A DNA stretch of 64,000 nt from an uncultured bacterium (lineage in GTDB: Bacteria; Verrucomicrobiota; Lentisphaeria; Victivallales; UBA1829), in assembly GCA_949292215.1 (NCBI GenBank), contig CASEYW010000093.1:62001-126000 (forward strand). The letters are read 5' to 3'. Every line of letters starts with the position of its first letter. Position 1 is the first letter of the stretch. Positions 56,309 to 64,000 of the stretch are shown here, one piece after another. The notes below the pieces were generated by a model, which did not search any database, had not been told where the DNA came from, and was given only the letters and a program-made list of their open reading frames with translations. A program made the position numbers and the translations under genes.

Positions 56309-56995
56309 TCATTCGGCAAGCCGGACCCAGATGTGCGAGGCATCTTTGCTGCGGAGGGAAAGACTGCTTCCCATGACCTTGATCCGCAAAAGATCACCGA
56401 ACGGAGCGGAACCTTCCATTTCCAGCAGCGTTCCGCTGACCAGTCCGAGATCGGCGAATTTTTTGATTCCGCGCAGATTTTCCGCGACCCGCACAACCAC
56501 ACCGCACTGTCCATCCTTCAGTTTGTCAAGAGAGATCAGGTCGTCATCCGTTTCCGGACAGATCTGAGGCAGAGTCTGCTGAAGATATTCGCGAAGTCCT
56601 GCGCAATCCCCGCGGTTGGAAATTGCCTCGGAAAGCAGAACAAAGCGGGACAGCACTTTCTCACCGATGATATGTTCCACTTTGCAGGCGGCATCGTTAG
56701 CCTCCTTTTCATCCAGTTTCAGGATTCCCTGAAAAAAACTTTTCAGAACACTGTGGCGATGGCGGATCACCGCTGCGGTCTCGGCACCGGAGGCCGTCAG
56801 AAAAACCGGGGAATGCGACTGGTAACGAATCAACCCCCGGGAGGAAAGCGCCTGAAGTGCATTGGTCACGGACGGCATTTTCACATTCAATTTTTCCGCG
56901 ATCTCCTTCGTATGGGCATGCCCCTGCGATTCAATGATCTCGGCTATGGCCTCCAGATAATCCTCCAGACTGCTTGATATTGCTATTCTCTCCAC
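56309..56995 (-). CDS. DtxR/MntR-type metal-dependent repressor with C-terminal FeoA domain
   Basis: 228 residues from GTG 56995, chosen because the promoter and palindrome lie at 57018-57045; GTGs at 57007 and 57016 are alternatives. N-terminal winged helix (LEDYLEAIAEIIESQGHAHTKEIAEKLNVKMPSVTNAL), dimerisation region with metal ligands (HRHSVLKSFFQGIL, CKVEHIIG), and a C-terminal SH3-like FeoA domain (DGQCGVVVRVAENLRGIKKFADLGLVSGTLLEME). It should sense Fe2+ or Mn2+ and repress the feoB transcript. There is no separate feoA gene here, so the FeoA domain may also serve FeoB. Confidence 0.9.
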   Translation of the reverse strand: MERIAISSSLEDYLEAIAEIIESQGHAHTKEIAEKLNVKMPSVTNALQALSSRGLIRYQSHSPVFLTASGAETAAVIRHRHSVLKSFFQGILKLDEKEANDAACKVEHIIGEKVLSRFVLLSEAISNRGDCAGLREYLQQTLPQICPETDDDLISLDKLKDGQCGVVVRVAENLRGIKKFADLGLVSGTLLEMEGSAPFGDLLRIKVMGSSLSLRSKDASHIWVRLAE

Positions 56996-57017
56996 GGTTA
57001 CCTGCACTCCTGTCACT

Positions 57018-57045
57018 GTTATATTTCATGTAATATACCGTGCAA
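57018..57045 (-). promoter_or_regulatory. promoter and operator of dtxR-feoA/feoB
   Basis: Minus strand TTGCAC (57045-57040), 16 bases, TATAAC (57023-57018). Between and over them lies TATATT-6-AATATA (57020-57037), a perfect 6-bp inverted repeat suited to a DtxR-type dimer. Confidence 0.6.
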
Positions 57046-57078
57046 AGCTCCAAATGTAAAGAGGAGTTTGCGCAAAAC

Positions 57079-57939
57079 TCACCTTTTCTTTCGGAAGAGA
57101 TCGGGTGTAACGCCATAACGGAGACGAAACGCTTTGCAGAAATAACTTTCATCCGGGAAACCGCAACGGAGTGCAATCTCCTTCACATTGCCCGATTCCA
57201 GCTGAAGCATCCGCGCGGCGTTGCCCAGGCGCACCTCCCGCAGATAGCGCCCGGGAGAGACCCCTTGCACGGAAGTGAACATGCGGGTGAAGTGACTGCG
57301 GCTGTATCCTGCCGCAGCAGCGATATCGTCAACCGTGATTCCCTCACCGTAATGGTCCATGCAGTATTTGACAGCATCCAGAACGAATGCGGATTCCGAA
57401 GCGGCGAACCGCAGAATCTCAATCTCCTCGTAAAAGGACATCACGAACGAATAGGCAAGCAGTGACGCATGGTATGCGCTGCGGATCTTCTTGTTCCGTG
57501 CCGTGGAAACGATCTCGAATGCCCGGTCAACGGTTTTCGAACGTTCCAGCGGCAGTTTCACAACAGGTCCGTACCGCTGGAAAATCTCCTTCCAGATCCG
57601 CAGAATCTCGGACCCGCTGAGGCTCAGATAGATGAACCTCCATTCCGGCGAATCCTCCGGCAGACGGTAACGGTGATCCTGGGGAATCAGCAGGCACATG
57701 GCATCCCCCGGCCGCAGGCGGAAGAGCTGACCTTCGAACGCGAGCTCCCCCTCCCCTTCCAGTGTGTATTGCCAGATGCAGTAGGGATGCTCTCCGCGTC
57801 CCAGTCCATAGTTGTTGTACAGAGCCGGGTGTCTTCGCGTTTCAATCCCGCACCCGGAGAGCATCGCATGAAGATGGGTTTCCGCATGCGGAAAATAAAG
57901 AGTGGTGCCGAGGATTTCGTCCGGAGGAGGAATTGCCAT
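57079..57939 (-). CDS. AraC-family transcriptional regulator
   Basis: 286 residues. N-terminal cupin sensor (CIWQYTLEGEGELAFEGQLFRLRPGDAMCLLIP) and C-terminal AraC HTH pair (ITVDDIAAAAGYSRSHFTRMFTSVQGVSPGRYLREVRL and VKEIALRCGFPDESYFCKAFRLRYGVTPDLF). The start lies eight bases after the Nif3 stop, so it is probably co-transcribed with the Nif3 and membrane genes; no adjacent sugar gene suggests its target. Confidence 0.9.
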   Translation of the reverse strand: MAIPPPDEILGTTLYFPHAETHLHAMLSGCGIETRRHPALYNNYGLGRGEHPYCIWQYTLEGEGELAFEGQLFRLRPGDAMCLLIPQDHRYRLPEDSPEWRFIYLSLSGSEILRIWKEIFQRYGPVVKLPLERSKTVDRAFEIVSTARNKKIRSAYHASLLAYSFVMSFYEEIEILRFAASESAFVLDAVKYCMDHYGEGITVDDIAAAAGYSRSHFTRMFTSVQGVSPGRYLREVRLGNAARMLQLESGNVKEIALRCGFPDESYFCKAFRLRYGVTPDLFRKKR

Positions 57940-57947
57940 TCCCCGCC

Positions 57948-58721
57948 TCAGAAACCGGTCGGAAGATCAACAAATGCGCAGGGGATGTCGAACTTCTCCT
58001 CCACAAGTTCCTTCACGGCAAGAACGCCGGGGATCTCGCTGCGGTAGTGGCCGAGAGCAATGACCGGAATCCCTGTCTCCAGAGCATAATGATAGGACTG
58101 GTGTCCGAATTCCCCCGTAACAAGGCACTCCACCCCCTCTTTCTTCATTTCGCTGAACAGAGAGGGGAAGGCTCCGCCGCCGGAAATAACGCCGATCCGC
58201 TTGACCTTCCGTCCGGACTCCCCGATTATGGATAGATCCCCCTCGCATGGCAGATTCTCGTTGAGAAAATCGGCGATATCCTCTACGGATTTCTGGCGTT
58301 TCAGAGTTCCGCTGAATCCGATTTTGTATCCGTCGTAGGTTCCGAACGGCTCTATTTTGTCAAGACCGAGGGTCCGTGAAAGCAGAATGTTGTGTCCGAA
58401 TTCCGGATTGGCATCCAGCGGAAGATGCGCCGCGTACAGGGAGATGCTGTTGGAAGCAAGCATGGCAATACGTTCGGCATCGACTCCGGTAATGCGTTTC
58501 AGACTTCCACCCCAGCTGAGTCCGTGATGTACAAAAACAAAATCGGCATCTGCATCAGCGGCATCCATGAAGAGTCCGGCGCAGGCATCAACGCCGAACA
58601 CGGCTTTCGTCACCTGTTTTGAGCCTTCGAACTGAAGACCGTTGTTTGAGGAATCGGAGGCAAAGCCTTTCAGATTCAGAATTTCATCAAGATAAGCTGT
58701 CACTTCGCTGATTGTCGGCAT
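57948..58721 (-). CDS. Nif3-like dinuclear metal-centre protein
   Basis: 257 residues from ATG 58721 (AGGAG nine bases upstream; the ATG at 58727 is too close). Metal ligands of the family are in FVFVHHGLSWGG, YAAHLPLD and, at the C-terminus, GHYRSEIPGVLAVKELVEEKF. The protein forms hexameric toroids with a two-metal site; enzyme function is unsettled. Overlaps the 3' end of the upstream membrane gene. Confidence 0.92.
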   Translation of the reverse strand: MPTISEVTAYLDEILNLKGFASDSSNNGLQFEGSKQVTKAVFGVDACAGLFMDAADADADFVFVHHGLSWGGSLKRITGVDAERIAMLASNSISLYAAHLPLDANPEFGHNILLSRTLGLDKIEPFGTYDGYKIGFSGTLKRQKSVEDIADFLNENLPCEGDLSIIGESGRKVKRIGVISGGGAFPSLFSEMKKEGVECLVTGEFGHQSYHYALETGIPVIALGHYRSEIPGVLAVKELVEEKFDIPCAFVDLPTGF

Positions 58722-59661
58722 TTTCATTCTCTCCTTTCTGGAATCGTTTTACCATGATCCGCATCCGCAGTTCGGAGGCGGCTTTTTCTTTTATAAACTG
58801 TTCCAGCTCCCCGGGAGTCTTCGCTGCAATCGACTCAATTTCCGGACTGGTACAGCGGAAGAGAAACGCACCGGGGTTCGGGAATCCGCACTTTCTCACC
58901 TTCTCCTCCGCAGCAAAATAGCGCTTCCGCTGACGCGCATTGCGAATCAGCAGGTACACCGGCCACGCAAACGCCAGAATCCAGAACGGCCACGATGGGA
59001 GCGGCACATAAAAAACATTGATCAAAACCTGCACCAGCAGCAGAAGCAGAACGGGGAGAAGAAAGAAGATCGCATCGCGGTCCGTCTGAAAGCAGTTGCC
59101 CATGTAACGGCGCAGGCGACTGTATGAACCGGCATAAGCGAAATGCTCCTCCAAAGCGCGATCATGAAGAGGCGCCCTCGCCGCATGGCACAGTTCATGG
59201 GAAAGCAGTTCATCGCGCGTGTAGACAAACCATTTCCGGACCGTCTGAAAACGTTTCCGGATGATGAACACGGGAACCGTATCCGGCTCATCATCGGAAA
59301 GAGCGCATCCGCCCCAGAGCCAGCCGAGCCCCCGACTTACGAAATACCCGGGAACCCATTGGACAGAAAAACCGTAGAGAGCTTCCGTGGTACGGGAAGC
59401 CTCCTCAATGATCTCATCGGAGATGCGTTCCTGCTCCGAAATAAAAATATTCTGATAAATTTCATACGGCGTTCCGCCGGCTGTTTTCTCCAGAAAATCC
59501 AGAAATCTGGAATGCATCGCCCGGATGCGTTCCACAAACGTTTCAGCATTCTCGTCCGGCTTCAGAAGGAAGCCGCGGGAATCCAGTTCCGCAAGAGCAT
59601 CCGAGTCGCCATTGCCGGCGGCGGTCAGAAGGTCTTCCGCGGGAAACATGTCCTCATTCAT
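58687..59661 (-). CDS. membrane protein with HExxH zinc-peptidase motif
   Basis: 324 residues from ATG 59661 (GGAGTGGAG upstream). Residues 155-159 are HELCH within ELLSHELCHAARAP, a zincin signature, and EEHFAYAGS about ten residues later can supply a third ligand. A pair of membrane segments (LLPVLLLLLVQVLINVFYV and WILAFAWPVYLLI, about residues 195-245) follows, and the tail is charged. No named family was recognised. Likely an inner-membrane metallopeptidase with a cytoplasmic catalytic part. It overlaps Nif3. Confidence 0.7.
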   Translation of the reverse strand: MNEDMFPAEDLLTAAGNGDSDALAELDSRGFLLKPDENAETFVERIRAMHSRFLDFLEKTAGGTPYEIYQNIFISEQERISDEIIEEASRTTEALYGFSVQWVPGYFVSRGLGWLWGGCALSDDEPDTVPVFIIRKRFQTVRKWFVYTRDELLSHELCHAARAPLHDRALEEHFAYAGSYSRLRRYMGNCFQTDRDAIFFLLPVLLLLLVQVLINVFYVPLPSWPFWILAFAWPVYLLIRNARQRKRYFAAEEKVRKCGFPNPGAFLFRCTSPEIESIAAKTPGELEQFIKEKAASELRMRIMVKRFQKGENENADNQRSDSLS

Positions 59662-59766
59662 CTCCACTCCATTCGTTTTCTTCCGGAACTGTACAACCGC
59701 AACCGGGAAAAGGCAAGCGGGCAAACGGCATTTATCAGGAAAAAGAGAATGAGATTCTATCCGTCG

Positions 59767-59801
59767 AAAAAAACGCGTACCGGAAAAACAGGCACGCGTT
59801 T
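59767..59801 (-). terminator. terminator of Bax-inhibitor-1 gene
   Basis: AAACGCGT (59771-59778) pairs with ACGCGTTT (59794-59801), 15-base loop; the minus strand continues in seven T. The 200-base gap has nothing else. Confidence 0.8.
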
Positions 59802-59861
59802 CAGGAAATTCCGGAGCGGAAAGGCATGCAATTCGTTCCGGAAAACAAACAGCTTACTTTT

Positions 59862-60560
59862 TCAGTTCCGTCTTCCGAAAATCCGGAGCAGATAGAGGAA
59901 CAGATTCACAAAATCCAGATAAAGCGACAATGCACCGAGCACCATCAGCTTGCGATTCATTTCCGATGTTCCGCCGAGCTGGTAATACAAGAGCTTGATT
60001 TTCTGTGCATCATAAGCGGTCAGCCCGACAAAAATCAGGACGCCTGCATAGGTAATCCCCCAGTACAGCGTACTGTTCGCCCAGAAAAGATTCACAAGGG
60101 AAGCAATAATCAGCCCGATCAGAGCCATGAACAGAATGGAGCCCAGCTTTGTAAGGTCGCACTTCGTCACGGATCCGAAAACCGCCATCGCGCCAAAGGT
60201 GACGGCAGTCGTCAGAAACGCACTTGTAATCGCCGCTGGCGAATACACAGCAAAGACAAAACCGAGCGTCACGCCGTTGAGCGCGGCATACGCAGCGAAC
60301 AGCGCCGTGGCAAGACTCGCCGACATTTTCTGAATCATTCCGCTGAGCACGAACACCAGACCGAGTTCCGCAAGGATCAAAACCCACATCAGCGGAGAAC
60401 CGAACACCATCTTGCTCAATTTCGGCGTCGTGCCGACCGCCCAGGCGCAGAGAGCGCTGAGCCCGAGAGCAAATGTCATCCAATAGTACACTCCAGTCAG
60501 AAACACGGCAACGCCGGTCCTCGAATCCACGGCCTCTCTGACAATTTCATTTCGATACAT
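59862..60560 (-). CDS. Bax inhibitor-1/YccA-family membrane protein
   Basis: 232 residues with seven membrane segments in the TMBIM/BI-1 order. Typical features are YWMTFALGLSALCAWAVG near the N-terminus, an LNGVTLGFVFAVYS segment in the middle, and AYDAQKIKLLYYQL followed by ALSLYLDFVNLFLYLLRIFG at the end; the two Asp in the last segments are the pH-sensing pair of the family. A candidate promoter (TTGCAA, 16, TATTAG) lies about 45 bases upstream. Role: possible calcium leak or stress protein of the inner membrane. Confidence 0.92.
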   Translation of the reverse strand: MYRNEIVREAVDSRTGVAVFLTGVYYWMTFALGLSALCAWAVGTTPKLSKMVFGSPLMWVLILAELGLVFVLSGMIQKMSASLATALFAAYAALNGVTLGFVFAVYSPAAITSAFLTTAVTFGAMAVFGSVTKCDLTKLGSILFMALIGLIIASLVNLFWANSTLYWGITYAGVLIFVGLTAYDAQKIKLLYYQLGGTSEMNRKLMVLGALSLYLDFVNLFLYLLRIFGRRN

Positions 60561-60661
60561 GGCAAACCCCCTTCTTCATGTTTTAAAGGTTGCATACTAA
60601 TAGTATCATTTTTCGGAATTGCAAGTTTTCTGACGAAAACATCATAAAAGAGCAAAAACAG

Positions 60662-60952
60662 TCAAAGGGTCTCTTCCCCTGCGGCTTCCGTCTCAGCCGG
60701 AGTCATCTCCCGCCAGGCAGCCTTTCCGGTCTCCCGGTCCTGCACAAGAATCTCCATCTTCTGTTTCAGCGACGCCAGCTTCTCCTGACAGTAGGAGGCA
60801 AGCGCAGCCCCCTCCTCGAATTTGCCGATCATCTCCTCCAGCGGCACTCCGCCCTGCTCCATAGATGCGACAATCTGTTCCAGTTTTTCCATTGCCTGCT
60901 CGAATGTGAGCTTCAGCGGCTCGGATTGTTCAGTTTTCTTCTGTTCGGACAT
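60662..60952 (-). CDS. xseB: exodeoxyribonuclease VII small subunit
   Basis: 96 residues from ATG 60952; the frame to 61162 lies inside the upstream gene and is noncoding there. FEQAMEKLEQIVASMEQGGVPLEEMIGKFEEGAALASYCQEKL is the XseB helical hairpin. It binds XseA in the cytoplasm; xseA is not in the window. The start overlaps the end of the MlaA-hydrolase gene by 23 bases. Confidence 0.93.
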   Translation of the reverse strand: MSEQKKTEQSEPLKLTFEQAMEKLEQIVASMEQGGVPLEEMIGKFEEGAALASYCQEKLASLKQKMEILVQDRETGKAAWREMTPAETEAAGEETL

Positions 60953-63095
60953 GTGCCTCCACCTCCTTTTCCGGTTTTTCCGCGTTTTTGCGGGGAGCAG
61001 AGATATTGTCCGGCAACGCCAGGGTCTCCAGCAACGCCTTCTGATATTCCGCAAGGTACAGATTTCCGAGATGTCCGCCGCAGTCAAACCAGATGATACG
61101 CCCGCCGAGCGTATCGGACAGGAAACGGACGTCATCCTCTCCCAGAATCGGGTCATCGACATTATGGACCACGCGGATCTGCTGTGATTTTTTCAGGAAC
61201 TCCGCACTGGAACGCAATCCGGACTCCTCCCGCATTCTTTCAATTGTCTTTTCCGGATGGCGCGGCTGAACCAGCTTCTTAACATACTCCATTCCGCAGA
61301 TCCGGTCGATTTCCTTGTAAAAGGCTGCCCGGTTGAACCAGGAATAAGGAGTTTCCACGGCATTCTCCGGAAGCATTTCCCGACGGGCGGCGGAAAGGAT
61401 CAGTTCCCGCAGAGTCAGTCGGAAAGAAAGTCCAATCAGAACCCCGGCCTGATCCGGGTGCAGGTTCAGACGATATTCCACCGGAACCGGCGGTTTCGGC
61501 AGGTCCGTTTCTCCGTTTTTCTTCGCCTCGGCGACCTTCTCCTCATATTCTTTTTTCTCCATTTCGGGCGTTTTCTGAACGGGGATTGGAGTGGAAGCGG
61601 TCATCCGCGGCAGATATTTCATCAAAACTTCATCCGCGTTCTTGAAGAGTTCCTCTCGATTCCAGGACTTGGAAAGTGCTGCATAGAGATCGAATTTCAT
61701 CATCGACTTCAGGAGATCCACCGGCGGATTCAATGCAACATACCGATCGGCCTGGAGCGTATTTTCCTCTGCCTCCATCTCGGCGATCTTCAAAGTATGG
61801 AGTCCTCCGAGGGAGTAGCCGAACAGGATCAGCTTGAACTCCTTCAGATCGGTATTTTCCCGAATGTCGAGCACCATTTTCTGAATTGCGGTGCGGACCA
61901 GCGCAGTGTCCTCCGGAACATAGCCGGGAGCACTGACTCCTGCAGCCTCGGCAAATGCCCAGTTCATGGAACTGCTCATGGCGGCGACAGCATATCCGTT
62001 CCGGTTCAGGAGTTCGGCGAATGCGCTGATCGTCTTGCCGGTATAGTGGGTTCCCACCCCCGGAATAATCACAACCAGCGTCTTTTTTTCGGATTTTTCC
62101 CAGAAACGGTAGCGCAGTTTCGGCAGGTCTTCGGAAAAACGAATGCTGCGTGTGGAGGCCTCCGAAATAAAATCGGTATTCCAGAGCGAGGTTTTAATCC
62201 ACCAGCTCCGGTGATTCTCCTGCATGGAGAACCAGGCGACACGCAGAGTATCGTTTCGTTCGTTTTCCGATTTGTAATACGGGGTAATCTTCCGGATGTC
62301 GCCGTTTTCCGGAAGAGCCGCGGGCGTTCTTTCCTCCAGAGTACGGACGAAAGGCTGCTGGTCGCGAAAATCGTTCAGCTGCGTATAGCGCAGAGCCAGC
62401 ATCGACATTTTGAACGTTTCATAGACATCCAGACTGCTTTCGGTCAGAGAGTTGTAGGAGTCGTAACTGCGGATTACACGGTTCAGTCCGCTGATCGACT
62501 GGGCATAGGGAATGATGAATTTGATATCCAGCAGCGAATCGAACAGAGCACCGACCTGATCGCGGGGATTCGTCGCCGTGGAAACCGGCAGAACAAAGAG
62601 GCACCCGGGACCGATTCCCCATGAAGCGAACGCATGTCCCATATTCTCATGACGGCGAGGAAGATCAAACCAGGCATCCGCGGGATCGAAAAGACCGGCA
62701 ATGCCGATTGTTGAATTCGTCAGGAAACGCAGGAATTCCGTTCCGCCATACTTCCACTTTGCCTGAAGAAAGCAGCTCACCATGCGACCGGGAAATGCAA
62801 GATTATCCGATGCCATGTCGATACGCCGGATGACCTGTTCCGGCAGAATGGAACCATACACCCAGGAAATCGGACAAACAAGATACTGCATCAGGACATC
62901 GTTCACTGCAAACATGGAACGGTTGAACGGCTCAATCGGATCATCCCCGCCGAGTTCCTCCGTAACTTCCGCCATCGTCCATTCCTGTCCTGCGGGATGA
63001 GTTTCCGGTGCGGAAAAATCCGGTTTGGTTGCGCAGGCGGAGAACAGCATCATCAGGCCGGCGGCGAATAGAATTGCGAACCACTTTTGTTTCAT
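60930..63095 (-). CDS. MlaA (VacJ)-domain lipoprotein fused to an alpha/beta hydrolase
   Basis: 721 residues from ATG 63095 (GGAGGAGAT upstream). Lipobox FSAC (Cys about residue 21). Residues about 45-250 are an MlaA domain: DPIEPFNRSMFAVND, FLTNSTIGIAGLFDPA and GPGCLFVLPV. From about residue 335 an alpha/beta hydrolase follows with nucleophile S428 in GYSLGG, acid D647 or D648 in HNVDDPILGEDD, and H675 in FDCGGHLGN, so the triad looks intact. A charged insertion (about residues 510-545) interrupts the lid. MlaA normally moves phospholipids from the outer membrane; the fusion suggests a lipase or esterase acting on the same lipids. Confidence 0.88.
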   Translation of the reverse strand: MKQKWFAILFAAGLMMLFSACATKPDFSAPETHPAGQEWTMAEVTEELGGDDPIEPFNRSMFAVNDVLMQYLVCPISWVYGSILPEQVIRRIDMASDNLAFPGRMVSCFLQAKWKYGGTEFLRFLTNSTIGIAGLFDPADAWFDLPRRHENMGHAFASWGIGPGCLFVLPVSTATNPRDQVGALFDSLLDIKFIIPYAQSISGLNRVIRSYDSYNSLTESSLDVYETFKMSMLALRYTQLNDFRDQQPFVRTLEERTPAALPENGDIRKITPYYKSENERNDTLRVAWFSMQENHRSWWIKTSLWNTDFISEASTRSIRFSEDLPKLRYRFWEKSEKKTLVVIIPGVGTHYTGKTISAFAELLNRNGYAVAAMSSSMNWAFAEAAGVSAPGYVPEDTALVRTAIQKMVLDIRENTDLKEFKLILFGYSLGGLHTLKIAEMEAEENTLQADRYVALNPPVDLLKSMMKFDLYAALSKSWNREELFKNADEVLMKYLPRMTASTPIPVQKTPEMEKKEYEEKVAEAKKNGETDLPKPPVPVEYRLNLHPDQAGVLIGLSFRLTLRELILSAARREMLPENAVETPYSWFNRAAFYKEIDRICGMEYVKKLVQPRHPEKTIERMREESGLRSSAEFLKKSQQIRVVHNVDDPILGEDDVRFLSDTLGGRIIWFDCGGHLGNLYLAEYQKALLETLALPDNISAPRKNAEKPEKEVEAHVRTEEN

Positions 63096-63109
63096 ATCTC
63101 CTCCCACAT

Positions 63110-63742
63110 TCACAAAGGAAGGATTCTTTCCAGAATCCGTTCCGCGATTCGATCCTTGGAATCCAGAGGCAGAACGAACTTCTCCCCCTGCCGCGAAAAC
63201 AGGACCACGGCATTGGTCTCCGATTCAAATCCCTCGCCGGGAATGCCGACCCGGTTTGCCGCGATCCAGTCCAGATTTTTCCGTTTCAATTTGTCAAGAG
63301 CATACGTTTCAACCGAATCGGTTTCCGCCGCGAATCCGACAAGGATCTGATTCTCCCGTTTCATCCGTCCCAGGGAAAGAAGGACATCCTCCGTCGGTTC
63401 AAGCTCAAGGATCATCCGATCCGTCTTTTTTTTGAGTTTCCGGTCCGCAGTCATCACAGGGCGGTAGTCTGCGACTGCGGCACACATGATGATGCAGTCC
63501 GAGTTCACTGCCTCGCGCTTCATAGCATCCGCCATCTCCGCGGCAGTTTCAACTCGGATAAATCCGGTCACTCCCTCCGGCGGCATCAGAGAGACGGGGC
63601 CTGAAACAAGCACCGTCTCCAGTCCGCGCTTCACGGCGGCGGCCGCAAGCGCATATCCCATACGGCCCGTCGAACGGTTCGAAATGAAACGAACCGGATC
63701 AATCGCTTCCCGAGTCGGTCCGGCGCTGACAACAATCCTCAT
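63110..63742 (-). CDS. coaB: phosphopantothenate--cysteine ligase (CoaB)
   Basis: 210 residues from ATG 63742, which overlaps the stop of the upstream gene by four bases. Signature SAGPTREAIDPVRFISNRSTGRMGYALA, the NADYRP-like AAVADYRP near residue 110, and KIKKK-type KLKKKT segment, all CoaB. The CoaC decarboxylase part is absent, so this is a stand-alone CoaB rather than the usual CoaBC fusion. It makes phosphopantothenoylcysteine in CoA synthesis. 14 bases before the MlaA fusion gene. Confidence 0.93.
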   Translation of the reverse strand: MRIVVSAGPTREAIDPVRFISNRSTGRMGYALAAAAVKRGLETVLVSGPVSLMPPEGVTGFIRVETAAEMADAMKREAVNSDCIIMCAAVADYRPVMTADRKLKKKTDRMILELEPTEDVLLSLGRMKRENQILVGFAAETDSVETYALDKLKRKNLDWIAANRVGIPGEGFESETNAVVLFSRQGEKFVLPLDSKDRIAERILERILPL

Positions 63743-64000
63743 TTCGGATCCTCCGGAGTGAAAATGGAACGCCGGTACCGGTGGCGAAGACGACGGCAAA
63801 CCGGACACATGAAGACATCCAGACCGAGAAACTCCGACGCATCCTCCGAAAGACGGATCACACACTCATCACCGACATTCATCGGTTCCGGCAAACGGAA
63901 GTTGTCCGCAACGATCTCCCCGGGCCCCCGGTTGATCTTCACCCGGATCACCGAACTCTCCGGCAGGATCAGATGATTCACCAGTTCCGTGCTGTTGCTG
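63739..64000 (-). CDS. small protein of unknown function, 5' end outside window
   Basis: A minus-strand frame is open to the right edge; at least 86 residues are visible. A GTG at 63981 is a possible start, but coding may continue beyond the window. Beta-type segment VIRVKINRGPGEIVADNFRLPEPM, then MCPVCRRLRHRYRR, a single CxxC that could bind zinc or pair with another protein. Its TGA overlaps the coaB start. Confidence 0.5.
   Translation of the reverse strand, partial: SNSTELVNHLILPESSVIRVKINRGPGEIVADNFRLPEPMNVGDECVIRLSEDASEFLGLDVFMCPVCRRLRHRYRRSIFTPEDPK

Noticed and set aside
60953..61162. N-terminal extension of XseB
   Set aside because: The extension is Arg/Trp-rich antifamily sequence overlapping the MlaA-hydrolase gene; XseB proteins are about 80-100 residues.
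1..64000. CRISPR arrays, tRNA/rRNA genes, insertion sequences
   Set aside because: Looked for by eye; no regularly spaced repeats, cloverleaf-like genes or transposase motifs were found. A covariance-model scan would be needed to exclude small RNAs.

Overview
This window looks like chromosomal DNA of a Gram-negative, polysaccharide-degrading bacterium of the PVC superphylum, most likely Lentisphaerota (Victivallis-like). An outer membrane is indicated by an LptD-type LPS porin, an MlaA-domain lipoprotein and several lipobox lipoproteins. The lineage is suggested by pseudopilin-like proteins (prepilin N-terminus plus DUF1559-type C-terminal DGH motif) placed beside secreted glycoside hydrolases, and by AraC, LacI and GntR sugar regulators. 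The assignment rests on gene content only. No rRNA, tRNA, CRISPR array, transposase or phage gene was seen.

Layout. 1-9.7 kb is mostly housekeeping: a partial esterase, a lipoprotein, alanine racemase, a secreted repeat protein, an NhaC-type antiporter, a PfkB kinase/Nudix/ClpC cluster and a small HTH protein behind a strikingly phased A-tract region. 9.8-15.1 kb holds a lipoprotein and two tandem sialate O-acetylesterases. 15.1-20.6 kb is an operon of a GntR/LacI-type regulator, a pseudopilin and a GH42-like enzyme. 20.7-27 kb has an ABC permease and binding protein without ATPase, then a sialidase divergent from an AraC regulator. 27-28.8 kb has an acetyltransferase, ferritin and QueH. 28.8-32.8 kb is a second pseudopilin operon with two GH5 enzymes. 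32.9-43.5 kb has an SDR, an AraC relic, a fucosidase, ProS, LptD, a pseudopilin relic and a GH35 enzyme divergent from an AraC regulator. 43.6-46.4 kb has an M20 amidohydrolase and a YihY/BrkB membrane protein. 46.4-54 kb is a third pseudopilin operon: a LacI regulator fused in frame to a pseudopilin, then three tandem GH5 paralogs. 54-64 kb has FeoB with a DtxR-FeoA repressor, AraC, Nif3, a membrane HExxH protein, a Bax-inhibitor-1 protein, XseB, an MlaA-alpha/beta-hydrolase fusion, CoaB and a partial gene.

The most interesting pattern is the repeated coupling of a pseudopilin to secreted glycoside hydrolases. One locus has a regulator whose stop codon overlaps the pseudopilin start. One has no local regulator but carries a perfect promoter flanked by two identical palindromes. 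One has regulator and pseudopilin as a single reading frame. A decayed pseudopilin lies beside the GH35 gene. This suggests that sugar sensing, a pilin-like envelope component and glycan degradation are made as one unit. The fusion could even be a membrane-tethered repressor released by prepilin peptidase; that part is inference.
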